Positions 57,378-64,000 of a DNA stretch of 64,000 nucleotides are shown piece after piece. Position numbers and translations under genes: made by a program. This stretch comes from Mesobacillus harenae (lineage in GTDB: Bacteria > Bacillota > Bacilli > Bacillales > Cytobacillaceae), in NCBI RefSeq assembly GCF_013343715.1, contig NZ_JABUNR010000014.1, positions 79,667 to 143,666 on the forward strand, written 5' to 3'. The notes below the pieces were generated by a model. The model was not told the DNA's origin. It did not search any database and worked only from the letters and a program-made list of their open reading frames with translations. The first letter of the stretch is position 1. The number at the start of each line of letters is the position of its first letter.

Positions 57378-57568
57378 GCAAAGAACGCCTTCTGCCAGCG
57401 TTCGTCTTATGCTTGTCGCCCCTGGACAGTCGGCTACGCTTTTCAATTTGTCTAGCTGCGCCTCCTAGGGGCTTGGGGTCATAAGCCAATCGCTTCGGAA
57501 GGCAAAGAACGCCTTCTGTCAGCGTTCGTCTTATGCCTGTCGCCCCTGGACAGTCGGCTACGCTTTTC
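57378..57568. repeat. Hairpin repeat, one half unit and one full unit
   Basis: A full unit at 57450-57568 begins GTCTAGCTGCGCCTCCTAG and ends CGGCTACGCTTTTC. Its arms CCTAGGGGC...GCCCCTGG and GAAGGC...GCCTTC can pair. A 3' half unit at 57378-57444 precedes it, as in the 50.4-kb array. The full unit ends four bases before the AAGGAGG of the polymerase gene, so it lies in that gene's leader. Nothing else is apparent in 57185-57377. Confidence 0.85.
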
Positions 57569-57587
57569 TAAGTAAGGAGGATTATGA

Positions 57588-58847
57588 ATGATTGACTACA
57601 GCAAGATGCCGCAACAAAAGATTTTATGTGTGGATATGAAAAGCTTCTACGCAAGCTGCTCGGCTGTCATGCATGGGCTTGATCCTTTAAATTGTCTGCT
57701 TGCGGTTGTGGGGAATTTGGAGAGGACCGGCAGCGTAGTACTTGCAGCCTCCCCGCGCTTGAAAAAAGAATTTGGGATTAAAACTGGTTCGAGAATGTTT
57801 GAAATCCCTACGGACGACAGAATTAAAATCGTGGAACCCAAAATGAGCACTTATTTGCGAATCTCAACTGAAATTACCCGCGTATTCAATCGGTATGTTC
57901 CGAAAGAAGCCATCCATGCATACAGCGTTGATGAAAGCTTTCTAAAAGTTGATGGTGCTCTAGGGCTGTGGGGAGATGCCCATACAATTGCCGAGAAGAT
58001 TAAGGACGATATTGAACGGGAATTCCAGCTGCCGTGTGCAATCGGGATCGGCCCAAACATGCTGATGGCAAAGCTGTGCCTGGACCTCGACGCAAAGAAA
58101 AAAGGAATCGATGAGTGGACATATGATGATGTCCCAACCAGGCTGTGGAACGTTTCACCGCTCAGAGATATGTGGGGAATTGGACGAAAGGTGGAAAAGA
58201 CACTTAATGGTATGGGCATTTTTACAGTTGGCCAGCTCGCCCGTTATGATCTTGAAAAGCTGGAAAAAAAGTTTGGCATTATGGGAAACCAGCTTTACCA
58301 TCACGCTTGGGGCATTGATCTTTCTGATATTGGAGCTCCAATCATGGAAGGGCAAGTCAGCTTTGGAAAGAGCCAGATTTTGCTCCGTGATTATACAGAT
58401 GAAACCGAAATTAAACATGTAATTCTTGAAATGTGTGAAGAAGTAGCGCGCCGCACAAGAAGCCATGGGAAAGCTGGGCGAACAATCAGCTTCGGAGTGG
58501 GGTACAGCCAGGACGAGTTTGGAGGAGGTTTTCACCGCTCCAGAACCATCCAAGAGCCAACGAATATCACGATGAAACTCTACGCCGTGTGCCTGGAATT
58601 GTTTAAAGAAAATTATACCGGCAAAACGGTTCGCAGCATTTCGATTAGTGTCGGAAACCTCGTAGACGATAGGGAGTTTCAGATGAATCTGTTTGATCCG
58701 GGCGGTTGGAAAAAGCGGGAACTCGGCTATGTAATGGATCAGCTTCGGCACCGCTTCGGCTCAGGAGCATTGCTGAGAGCCGTATCTTATACAGCAGCTG
58801 GAACGGCCAAGTACCGGGCGAAACTGGTAGGAGGGCATAAAGGCTAA
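57588..58847 (+). CDS. yqjW: Y-family DNA polymerase, PolY2/UvrX type (YqjW-like)
   Basis: Second translesion polymerase in the window, 419 residues, more like phage UvrX/UmuC. Seen: D-M-K-S-F-Y-A-S-C near residue 16, Y-S-V-D-E-S-F-L near 114 with the catalytic Asp-Glu, G-I-G-P-N-M-L-M-A-K near 160, a helix-hairpin-helix G-I-G-R-K-V-E-K-T-L near 200, and the clamp-binding Q-M-N-L-F near 365. RBS AAGGAGG seven bases before the ATG. It precedes a YolD-like gene, the arrangement of Bacillus yqjW-yqjX. Confidence 0.94.
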   Translation: MIDYSKMPQQKILCVDMKSFYASCSAVMHGLDPLNCLLAVVGNLERTGSVVLAASPRLKKEFGIKTGSRMFEIPTDDRIKIVEPKMSTYLRISTEITRVFNRYVPKEAIHAYSVDESFLKVDGALGLWGDAHTIAEKIKDDIEREFQLPCAIGIGPNMLMAKLCLDLDAKKKGIDEWTYDDVPTRLWNVSPLRDMWGIGRKVEKTLNGMGIFTVGQLARYDLEKLEKKFGIMGNQLYHHAWGIDLSDIGAPIMEGQVSFGKSQILLRDYTDETEIKHVILEMCEEVARRTRSHGKAGRTISFGVGYSQDEFGGGFHRSRTIQEPTNITMKLYAVCLELFKENYTGKTVRSISISVGNLVDDREFQMNLFDPGGWKKRELGYVMDQLRHRFGSGALLRAVSYTAAGTAKYRAKLVGGHKG

Positions 58848-58865
58848 ACGATAGGAGGAAACAGG

Positions 58866-59201
58866 ATGATTCGTGATCGCGGAAGAATAAAATGGACGTC
58901 GATGATGCTTCCTGAACATGTTAAGATGCTGCGGGATTGGGCTGATGAAGATAGCTATGAGCAAGAGAAGGTGGTTGATGAACAATACCTGGAGCAGATG
59001 AATGAGATTATTTTGGAAGCGATGGAATGTAATAAACCAGTTATGATTACCTATTATTGCAGCCGGTCCTATAAACTGGTGCTGGGGAAGATTCATTATT
59101 GGGATGAACCGGGACAGAAACTGCATGTGGTTGACCGATTTGAAGACGTTCACCGGATCAGGATGCTGGATATTGCGGATGTCAGGCATGCGGATGAATG
59201 A
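58866..59201 (+). CDS. yqjX: YolD-like family protein (YqjX-like)
   Basis: 111 residues. Seen: the family N-terminus I-R-D-R-G-R-I-K-W-T-S-M-M-L-P-E-H, an acidic middle, and a C-terminal strand region R-I-R-M-L-D-I-A-D-V. YolD-like proteins occur beside Y-family polymerases and are thought to regulate or assist them; the mechanism is unknown. RBS ATAGGAGGAAACAGG. Nineteen bases after yqjW, one operon. Confidence 0.9.
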   Translation: MIRDRGRIKWTSMMLPEHVKMLRDWADEDSYEQEKVVDEQYLEQMNEIILEAMECNKPVMITYYCSRSYKLVLGKIHYWDEPGQKLHVVDRFEDVHRIRMLDIADVRHADE

Positions 59202-59261
59202 GGGATCAATAAACGAAAAAGCAATGGAAAGCTAAATCCATTGCCTGCATGTGGAAAATCA

Positions 59262-59474
59262 TTACTCGGTTGGCTTTGCCCGAACAGCTGATTGAAATTT
59301 CCCTTTATGGGATGCATCGCAAAATGGCATGTTTGAAGATAATCCGCAGCGGCACAGCGAAAAGGTTGGCTTCGTTTCAAACCGATTCCCTTCACCATCC
59401 ACTAGTTCTACATCTCCGGTTACGCGCAGTGACCCATTATCATTAACCTTAATAACGACCTTTGACATCTTCAT
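59262..59474 (-). CDS. CDGSH iron-sulfur domain protein
   Basis: 70 residues with a single CDGSH-type [2Fe-2S] motif: L-C-R-C-G-L-S-S-N-M-P-F-C-D-A-S-H, where three Cys and one His bind the cluster. The motif reads C-D-A-S-H rather than C-D-G-S-H. Bacterial members are small electron-transfer or Fe-S-handling proteins. AAAGGAGG precedes two close ATGs (59474 and 59468); the choice is uncertain. Confidence 0.88.
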   Translation of the reverse strand: MKMSKVVIKVNDNGSLRVTGDVELVDGEGNRFETKPTFSLCRCGLSSNMPFCDASHKGKFQSAVRAKPTE

Positions 59475-59617
59475 TCGTCCTCCTTTGGGTAATTGTCAGA
59501 ATTATCTTGATAGTAAAGTGAATGTCTGGAAAATGCAAATGATGTAACTCGGCGCGATAAAACAACATATAAATTTTATGTTAAAATAGGCTAGGAACAA
59601 CGGAAAGGGGTAAGACA

Positions 59618-59953
59618 GTGCAAATAACTATTACAGAATCAGCAGTGAACAAGCTTGAGAAAAAGACAGCAGGAAAGACAGGATATCTAAAATTGAAATA
59701 CGATACAGAAGGATGCGGATGTGTAGTTAGTGGAGTGTCTGCTCTTTGGCTTGTTAACGAGCTTGAGAACGGTGATTTCGAAATTGAAACAAACTTTGGC
59801 CCGATTTATATAGAGAAATCAAAAGAAGTTTTCTTTGAAGATCAAATGACAATCGATTATACGGATTCGGCTAACTGTTTTCAGCTTAAAAGTCCCAATC
59901 AATATATAAACCCCCGGATGTCTTTTAGTGATAAGACAATGGTAAAGGCGTAG
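59618..59953 (+). CDS. yqkB: HesB/IscA-like iron-sulfur cluster protein (YqkB-like)
   Basis: 111 residues of the A-type scaffold fold. Seen: I-T-I-T-E-S-A-V-N-K-L, L-K-Y-D-T-E-G-C-G-C-V-V-S-G-V near residues 27-41. The canonical C-terminal C-x-C is not present, so it is a divergent member and may not assemble clusters in the standard way. GTG start after AAAGGGGTAAGACA. Divergent from the CDGSH gene, suggesting a shared Fe-S theme. Confidence 0.85.
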   Translation: MQITITESAVNKLEKKTAGKTGYLKLKYDTEGCGCVVSGVSALWLVNELENGDFEIETNFGPIYIEKSKEVFFEDQMTIDYTDSANCFQLKSPNQYINPRMSFSDKTMVKA

Positions 59954-60024
59954 AGAAGCCAGAAGCCCATGTGCAAATTTTAAAAAGTTCTAACTTAGAC
60001 TGCAAACTGAATAAATGGCACTAG

Positions 60025-60060
60025 AGATGACGTATAAATTGATACGTCATCTTTTATTTA
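60025..60060 (+). terminator. Terminator after yqkB
   Basis: AGATGACGTAT and ATACGTCATCTT arms followed by a T-rich tail. Confidence 0.85.
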
Positions 60061-60234
60061 TCCAGGAGTTTTCAGATATTGGTGAATTTTTGTATTTGGA
60101 TACTTTTACTGTATATACTTATTGTCTGTCATAAGCTCGTTTCGTATGGTTAGGAGTTTGGCAAGCCACGTAGTCCTGAAATATTAAATTGGAAATAAAG
60201 AACAAAATTATCTATTATTTGTAAGGGATTTCTA

Positions 60235-60280
60235 TATAATAGATTTAAGTAGGAGCACTACAGTGTATCTGCTGTGCTCC
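60235..60280 (+). promoter_or_regulatory. -10 box and leader hairpin upstream of the YiaA-like gene
   Basis: TATAAT at 60235-60240 without a clear -35, followed by GGAGCAC...GTGCTCC (60252-60280), a 7-bp stem in the leader. The ATTTTGG after it is a poor T tract. The rest of 60061-60234 is AT-rich and shows no gene. Confidence 0.4.
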
Positions 60281-60316
60281 ATTTTGGATTTTAAAAAGAT
60301 GGAGGCGGAATATTTA

Positions 60317-60787
60317 ATGTCTAATGAGCATGAGGTTTTATTAGATAAAGGAAAACAAAATGATACGAAAATGAAAGCAGAAAGAAAAGAGGGAGAACCG
60401 ACTCCAGCTTTCAATGGGGCTTCTTGGGCAGCACTGCTAGTAGGGGTTACGGCTTATCTCATAGGTCTGTATAACGCAACGATGCAGCTGAATGAAAAAG
60501 GCTATTACTTTGCAGTTTTAGTATTCGGACTCTATTCAGCAGTATCTTTACAAAAAGCAGTAAGAGATAAAGATGAGGGAATCCCAGTGACTAATATTTA
60601 TTACGGTATTAGTTGGTTTGCGCTTATTGTATCTATTTCACTAATGGCAATTGGTTTATTTAATGCGGGAAGTATTATTTTAAGTGAAAAGGGCTTTTAT
60701 GCTATGGCCTTTGTTCTTAGTTTGTTTGCTGCCATAACGGTTCAAAAAAATATTAGAGATACACAGAGGGCCAGAGAAAAAGATTGA
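60317..60787 (+). CDS. YiaA/YiaB family inner membrane protein
   Basis: 156 residues from ATG 60317 (GGAGG 12 bases upstream); the frame is open to 60263 but without a better signal. Seen: a charged N-terminal tail of about 35 residues and two copies of the two-helix YiaA/B domain, each beginning (S)W-A/F-A-L and ending with a helix plus E-K-G-(Y/F)-Y and V-Q/S-L-Q-K-(A/N) (about 38-90 and 97-150). Function unknown. Terminator follows. Confidence 0.85.
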   Translation: MSNEHEVLLDKGKQNDTKMKAERKEGEPTPAFNGASWAALLVGVTAYLIGLYNATMQLNEKGYYFAVLVFGLYSAVSLQKAVRDKDEGIPVTNIYYGISWFALIVSISLMAIGLFNAGSIILSEKGFYAMAFVLSLFAAITVQKNIRDTQRAREKD

Positions 60788-60913
60788 ATTATTTTAAGTT
60801 AATATGAAGGGAGCATTATTTTCAGTCGTCCTTTTATCGTTAGGAATTTATATTAGCCTATAAATATAAGATGCATCCCTGCTGCATCAAATAGGATCTG
60901 GCGGCAGCCAAAC

Positions 60914-60953
60914 AACAAAACTCGCTATCACTGTGGCGAGTTTTGTTATTTTA
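60914..60953. terminator. Bidirectional terminator between yiaA-like gene and yqkD
   Basis: AACAAAACTCGC and GCGAGTTTTGTT arms with Ts on the plus side and As on the other, in a convergent gap. Confidence 0.85.
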
Positions 60954-61041
60954 TAAGCTAAATCTTTGTCATGTGGGCAGGGATTTTAAAAAGCGCCTGC
61001 AAAATGGAACCCTTCAACCAATGCTCCATGGGTTTCCTAAT

Positions 61042-61953
61042 TTACTTTTTGAAAACACAGTCCTCAAGGAACTCATCAACTGCCTTTTCATAATCTTCTT
61101 TGTTTTCATTAAGTGACTGAGCATGAAGTCCAGACTCAGCCATAAATAACATTTTCGGACCACTTTTCCGTTCATATAAGGCTTCTGTCATCCACGGTAA
61201 AATAAAGTCATCCTTCCGGCTATGAATAAACAATACTGGACTTTTTATGTTTTCAATAACCGAGATTGGCGCAATGTCCCGGAGCGAATATTTGTCCCGC
61301 ATTTTAAGAAATAAATCAGCAATCGGAACAAATATATGGGGAGGCAGCTTAACCTCCTCTTTGATCCGGTAGGCCAGCTGTTCTTTAAAGTCTGAATACG
61401 GGCAATCAGCGACATAGAAGTTTGCCCCGTCCTCAAGCATTCCAGCGTACATCAGCATAGTTGCTGCACCCATCGATTCGCCGTGGATGCCAAGAAAAAG
61501 CTCCGGACCTTTTTCCTGTCTGAGCCAATCGATCACGGCTTTCAGATCAAACTTTTCATAATATCCGTAGCTGGTGGTCTTTCCACCAGAATCGCCGTGA
61601 CGACGATGGTCGTAAATTATAGCATTAAAGCCGCGCTCTAAAAACAAGTTCATATATTTCACCGAATTTGTTTTCGTTTGCGTAACACCATGGCAGATAA
61701 TTACGTACTGGTTGGTCTGGTACGGTTCAACAAGAAGAGTGTTCAAAGAATACCCAAAAGGAGATGGAATCGAGATTTCTCTCTTTGGCAATGCTTGAAA
61801 CTCCAGAGGCACAAAGCGACCAGCCTCTTGCTCCCGTTTGACAACCTCTACGTCATTCAACTTTTTGATAAACATCAGTCTGTTAGTCAGATAAATTCCA
61901 ATGGAAGCTAGAAAAACGATAAAAGAAAAAAGATAGCGGAATGCTCTCTTCAA
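61042..61953 (-). CDS. yqkD: Alpha/beta hydrolase (YqkD-like)
   Basis: 303 residues with an N-terminal membrane helix (about 5-25), so probably anchored and outward-facing. Seen: the oxyanion-region C-H-G-V-T-Q near residue 86, nucleophile elbow G-I-H-G-E-S-M-G near 155 with the catalytic Ser, Asp in H-S-R-K-D-D near 247, and His in G-L-H-A-Q-S near 278: a complete triad. Corresponds to YqkD; substrate unknown. TTG start at the 3' edge follows GGAGGGATAGGT on the minus strand. Confidence 0.88.
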   Translation of the reverse strand: MKRAFRYLFSFIVFLASIGIYLTNRLMFIKKLNDVEVVKREQEAGRFVPLEFQALPKREISIPSPFGYSLNTLLVEPYQTNQYVIICHGVTQTKTNSVKYMNLFLERGFNAIIYDHRRHGDSGGKTTSYGYYEKFDLKAVIDWLRQEKGPELFLGIHGESMGAATMLMYAGMLEDGANFYVADCPYSDFKEQLAYRIKEEVKLPPHIFVPIADLFLKMRDKYSLRDIAPISVIENIKSPVLFIHSRKDDFILPWMTEALYERKSGPKMLFMAESGLHAQSLNENKEDYEKAVDEFLEDCVFKK

Positions 61954-62045
61954 ACCTATCCCTCCAATATATTTTCTTTATTTTACCATGATAGATTGTT
62001 TGTAAAACATATCGTGCTCCATACGAGCAGTAAGGTTCTTTAAGA

Positions 62046-62075
62046 CACAAAAGGAAAAAGCCGCTGTGAAAGCGG
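62046..62075 (-). terminator. Minus-strand terminator after the small ORF
   Basis: On the minus strand AGCCGCTTTCACAGCGGCT followed by TTTTCC gives a stem-loop and T tract. Confidence 0.75.
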
Positions 62076-62100
62076 CTGATGAAAGTTACTGGGTGTTTGA

Positions 62101-62238
62101 CTAGCTTGGTCCAGTGCTGGGTGTTCGGTTAGTCGGATGGATCGCCTTTTCCAGTTCTTCAGCGGCCATTTCCGGTTTAACTGTATTACTATTAGTTTTT
62201 CCTTTTTGACTGTAACCCTTATCACGCTTCTGACTCAT
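62101..62238 (-). CDS. Small hydrophilic protein of unknown function, 45 residues
   Basis: Too short for standard gene finders. It begins M-S-Q-K-R-D-K-G-Y-S-Q-K-G-K and ends T-P-S-T-G-P-S: Lys/Ser/Gln-rich start, acidic helix (E-M-A-A-E-E-L-E-K-A) and a Pro/Thr tail. AAGGGAG lies eight bases before this ATG; an ATG two codons earlier sits too close to it. It is followed by its own terminator. Composition recalls small acid-soluble spore proteins, but I cannot assign it. Confidence 0.6.
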   Translation of the reverse strand: MSQKRDKGYSQKGKTNSNTVKPEMAAEELEKAIHPTNRTPSTGPS

Positions 62239-62525
62239 TTTCATGGCTCCCTTCTTAACTTCCTCTTCTAATAAGATGGATCCTATAACAAATCTTATTC
62301 ATTTATTTTGCTGTTAGATAAGGTATATGCACACTAAACAGGCGGGAAAGTGATCAATTCTGATAATCGTTTTTGACCTCGTGAAACGATCTCTGATCAA
62401 ATCACTTTATTAGTGATTGAACATTTTTTAGAATGTAAAAGGAATTAATATTTCGAAAAAATAAAAGGAGATGTTTAATTAATAGTAGAATTATAAGAAA
62501 TGAACAAGCAGAAAGGGTGATCAAT

Positions 62526-63713
62526 TTGGCACAAAATGAAGCAGTTATTGTAAGCGCTGTTAGAACTGGTATTGGCAGTTTTAACGGTAGCTTAAAAAAT
62601 ATCTCAGCACCAGACCTCGGAGCAGCGGTTATAAAAGGCGCATTGGAGAAGTCAGGGCTAAAAGCAGAGCAGGTCGATGAAGTAATTCTTGGAAACGTTC
62701 TTCAGGCAGGTCTGGGCCAGAATCCTGCAAGGCAGGCAGCATTAAAAGCAGGCTTACCTGAGACTGTGTCGGCTATGACAATAAATAAAGTGTGCGGATC
62801 TGGTTTAAAAGCTGTTCAACTTGCTGTTCAGGCGATTTTATCAGGAGATGCAGAGGTTGTGCTGGCAGGTGGAATGGAAAATATGAGCCAGGCTCCGTAC
62901 TTATTAAACAATGCTCGAGATGGTTTTAAAATGGGAGACCAAAAGCTAGTAGACAGCATGATATCAGATGGCCTTTGGTGTGCTTTTAATGACTACCACA
63001 TGGGAGTAACAGCGGAAAACCTGTGCGAGCAATATAGTATCAGCCGGGAGGAGCAAGATAAGTTTGCTGCCTGGAGCCAAGAAAAGGCGGCAAGAGCGAT
63101 TGAAGAGGGAAGATTTAAAGATGAAATTATCCCGGTTGCCATCCCCCAGCGTAAGGGAGAGCCGGTTGTTTTTGCAACAGATGAATATCCGAAAAAGGGA
63201 ACGACAGCAGAGAAACTTTCAGGCTTAAGAGCCGCCTTTAAGAAAGATGGGAGTGTTACGGCAGGAAATGCGTCCGGAATAAATGATGGTGCAGCTATTT
63301 TGGCTGTAATGAGCAGGCAAAAAGCGGATGAGCTCGGACTTAAGCCATTAGTTGTAATTAGGGGAAGTGCCACAGCAGGTGTAAATCCAAGCATTATGGG
63401 GATTGGACCAGTCACAGCTGTGAAAAAAGCACTTGAGAGAGCATCCGTCTCCTTAGAGGAGATGGGACTTATTGAAGCTAATGAGGCTTTTGCCGCACAA
63501 TCTTTAGCTGTCGACAAAGAACTTAATTTTACCAAAGAAATTTTAAATGTTAATGGTGGAGCAATTGCGCTCGGACATCCAATTGGGGCAAGCGGTGCTA
63601 GAATTCTGGTTACGCTGATTCATGAGATGCAAAAACGCGAAACACGTTATGGCCTTGCAACATTATGTATTGGCGGCGGCCAGGGAGTTGCAACAGTAGT
63701 AGAACTCGCCTAA
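62526..63713 (+). CDS. Acetyl-CoA C-acetyltransferase (thiolase)
   Basis: Condenses or cleaves acetoacetyl-CoA. 395 residues from a TTG preceded by AAAGGGTG; a GTG three codons earlier overlaps that site. Seen: catalytic Cys in N-K-V-C-G-S-G-L-K near residue 90, G-G-M-E-N-M-S, N-E-A-F-A near 320, H-P-I-G-A-S-G near 350 with the catalytic His, and C-I-G-G-G-Q-G near 380 with the second Cys. The family includes MmgA and AtoB/PhaA. Standing alone, it may serve fatty acid or ketone-body metabolism. Confidence 0.94.
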   Translation: MAQNEAVIVSAVRTGIGSFNGSLKNISAPDLGAAVIKGALEKSGLKAEQVDEVILGNVLQAGLGQNPARQAALKAGLPETVSAMTINKVCGSGLKAVQLAVQAILSGDAEVVLAGGMENMSQAPYLLNNARDGFKMGDQKLVDSMISDGLWCAFNDYHMGVTAENLCEQYSISREEQDKFAAWSQEKAARAIEEGRFKDEIIPVAIPQRKGEPVVFATDEYPKKGTTAEKLSGLRAAFKKDGSVTAGNASGINDGAAILAVMSRQKADELGLKPLVVIRGSATAGVNPSIMGIGPVTAVKKALERASVSLEEMGLIEANEAFAAQSLAVDKELNFTKEILNVNGGAIALGHPIGASGARILVTLIHEMQKRETRYGLATLCIGGGQGVATVVELA

Positions 63714-63848
63714 ACGAGCTGTAAAACTCGTGATATGAGCAAAAGGGTAGATTAGTAAGGTACGCAGAGCCAGCTGCTTTCTGCTGAAGAAACAAAATTT
63801 TTAGTACAAAGAATATTAAATATTGCCTATTAAACGATATGAAAAAGG

Positions 63849-64000
63849 GTGTCTCCAGTATGAACTAGGCCCCATATTTCGGACACTTTAATAAAAAGTG
63901 CCTATGCTGCTAATAAATGATCCCGGTATTGTACCGGGGTCATTTTCTTTAATCCCCATTGATACCGTTGACAGTTATAATCTTCAATCACACGGTCTAC
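63849..64000 (-). mobile_element. IS3-family insertion sequence, right part cut by window end
   Basis: The element appears to start near 63849, where TGTCTCCAGTATGAAC begins a likely terminal repeat, and contains the 3' end of a transposase on the minus strand. The rest lies beyond the window, so neither the full element nor its target duplication can be checked. Confidence 0.7.
63902..64000 (-). CDS. IS3-family transposase OrfB, C-terminal 32 residues
   Basis: The minus-strand frame open to the window edge ends in R-Y-Q-W-G-L-K-K-M-T-P-V-Q-Y-R and H-L-L-A-A-stop, the characteristic C-terminus of IS150/IS3 DDE integrases. The catalytic residues lie outside the window. Confidence 0.85.
   Translation of the reverse strand, partial: VDRVIEDYNCQRYQWGLKKMTPVQYRDHLLAA

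Noticed and set aside
62993..63535. Minus-strand frame of 180 codons opposite the thiolase gene
   Set aside because: Shadow frame over conserved thiolase motifs.
1..64000. tRNA or rRNA genes, prophage or defence island
   Set aside because: None recognised; the window is mostly conserved backbone with small accessory pieces.

Overview
The window is chromosomal DNA of an endospore-forming Bacillaceae bacterium with moderately low GC content. The evidence is Firmicute-style ribosome binding sites, many TTG and GTG starts, the sporulation genes spoIVB and spo0A, and a gene order close to the Bacillus subtilis segment running from accC/yqhY through nusB, folD, xseAB, ispA, dxs, recN, spo0A, bkd, art, zwf and rnz to the yqj/yqk genes. 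I cannot assign genus or species. Unlike B. subtilis, the ispA-dxs gap carries an OLE RNA (ornate large extremophilic RNA) and its membrane partner gene oapA. The catabolic loci include a full methylmalonyl-CoA mutase set.

Layout. 1-5.9 kb: end of accC, yqhY, nusB, folD, xseA, xseB, ispA. 5.9-10.0 kb: OLE RNA with its own promoter, oapA, dxs, and a tlyA-type methyltransferase. 10.2-16.4 kb: ahrC, recN, spoIVB, spo0A with a sigma-H promoter and Spo0A boxes, a glycerophosphodiesterase, and a small membrane protein. 16.6-27 kb: bkdR and the sigma-54-dependent branched-chain keto acid operon ptb-bcd-buk-lpdV-bkdAA-bkdAB-bkdB. 27-32.5 kb: mutA-mutB-meaB. 32.7-37.6 kb: bacilliredoxin, an arginine-type ABC transporter, a putative FUSC-type exporter and an L,D-transpeptidase. 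37.7-37.9 kb: a MITE-like element. 38.2-41.4 kb: mce, a carboxyltransferase and a peptidase. 41.6-47.8 kb: a CheW-like protein, azoreductase, DNA polymerase IV, gnd and zwf. 48.1-54.3 kb: rnz, a phosphatase, a hairpin-repeat array, namA, a glycosyltransferase, and proC behind a proline T-box. 54.6-63.7 kb: MBL hydrolase, SDR, lipoprotein, a second Y-family polymerase with a YolD-like partner, CDGSH and HesB-type Fe-S proteins, YiaA-like protein, hydrolase and thiolase. The right edge enters an IS3-family element.

Functional links. ispA and dxs flank OLE/oapA, the placement known for this ribonucleoprotein system. The bkd operon makes branched acyl-CoAs from Val/Ile/Leu. The carboxyltransferase, epimerase and mutase with its MeaB chaperone can convert propionyl-CoA to succinyl-CoA, although acyl-CoA dehydrogenases and a dedicated biotinylated subunit are absent here. 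gnd and zwf form the oxidative pentose phosphate branch. ahrC could regulate the nearby art transporter. The most striking item is the OLE-OapA system. It is a described system, not a new one. The least explained parts are the hairpin-repeat family at three loci, the MITE-like element, a coding-like fragment between gnd and zwf, and an A8 tract at the start of a lipoprotein gene.
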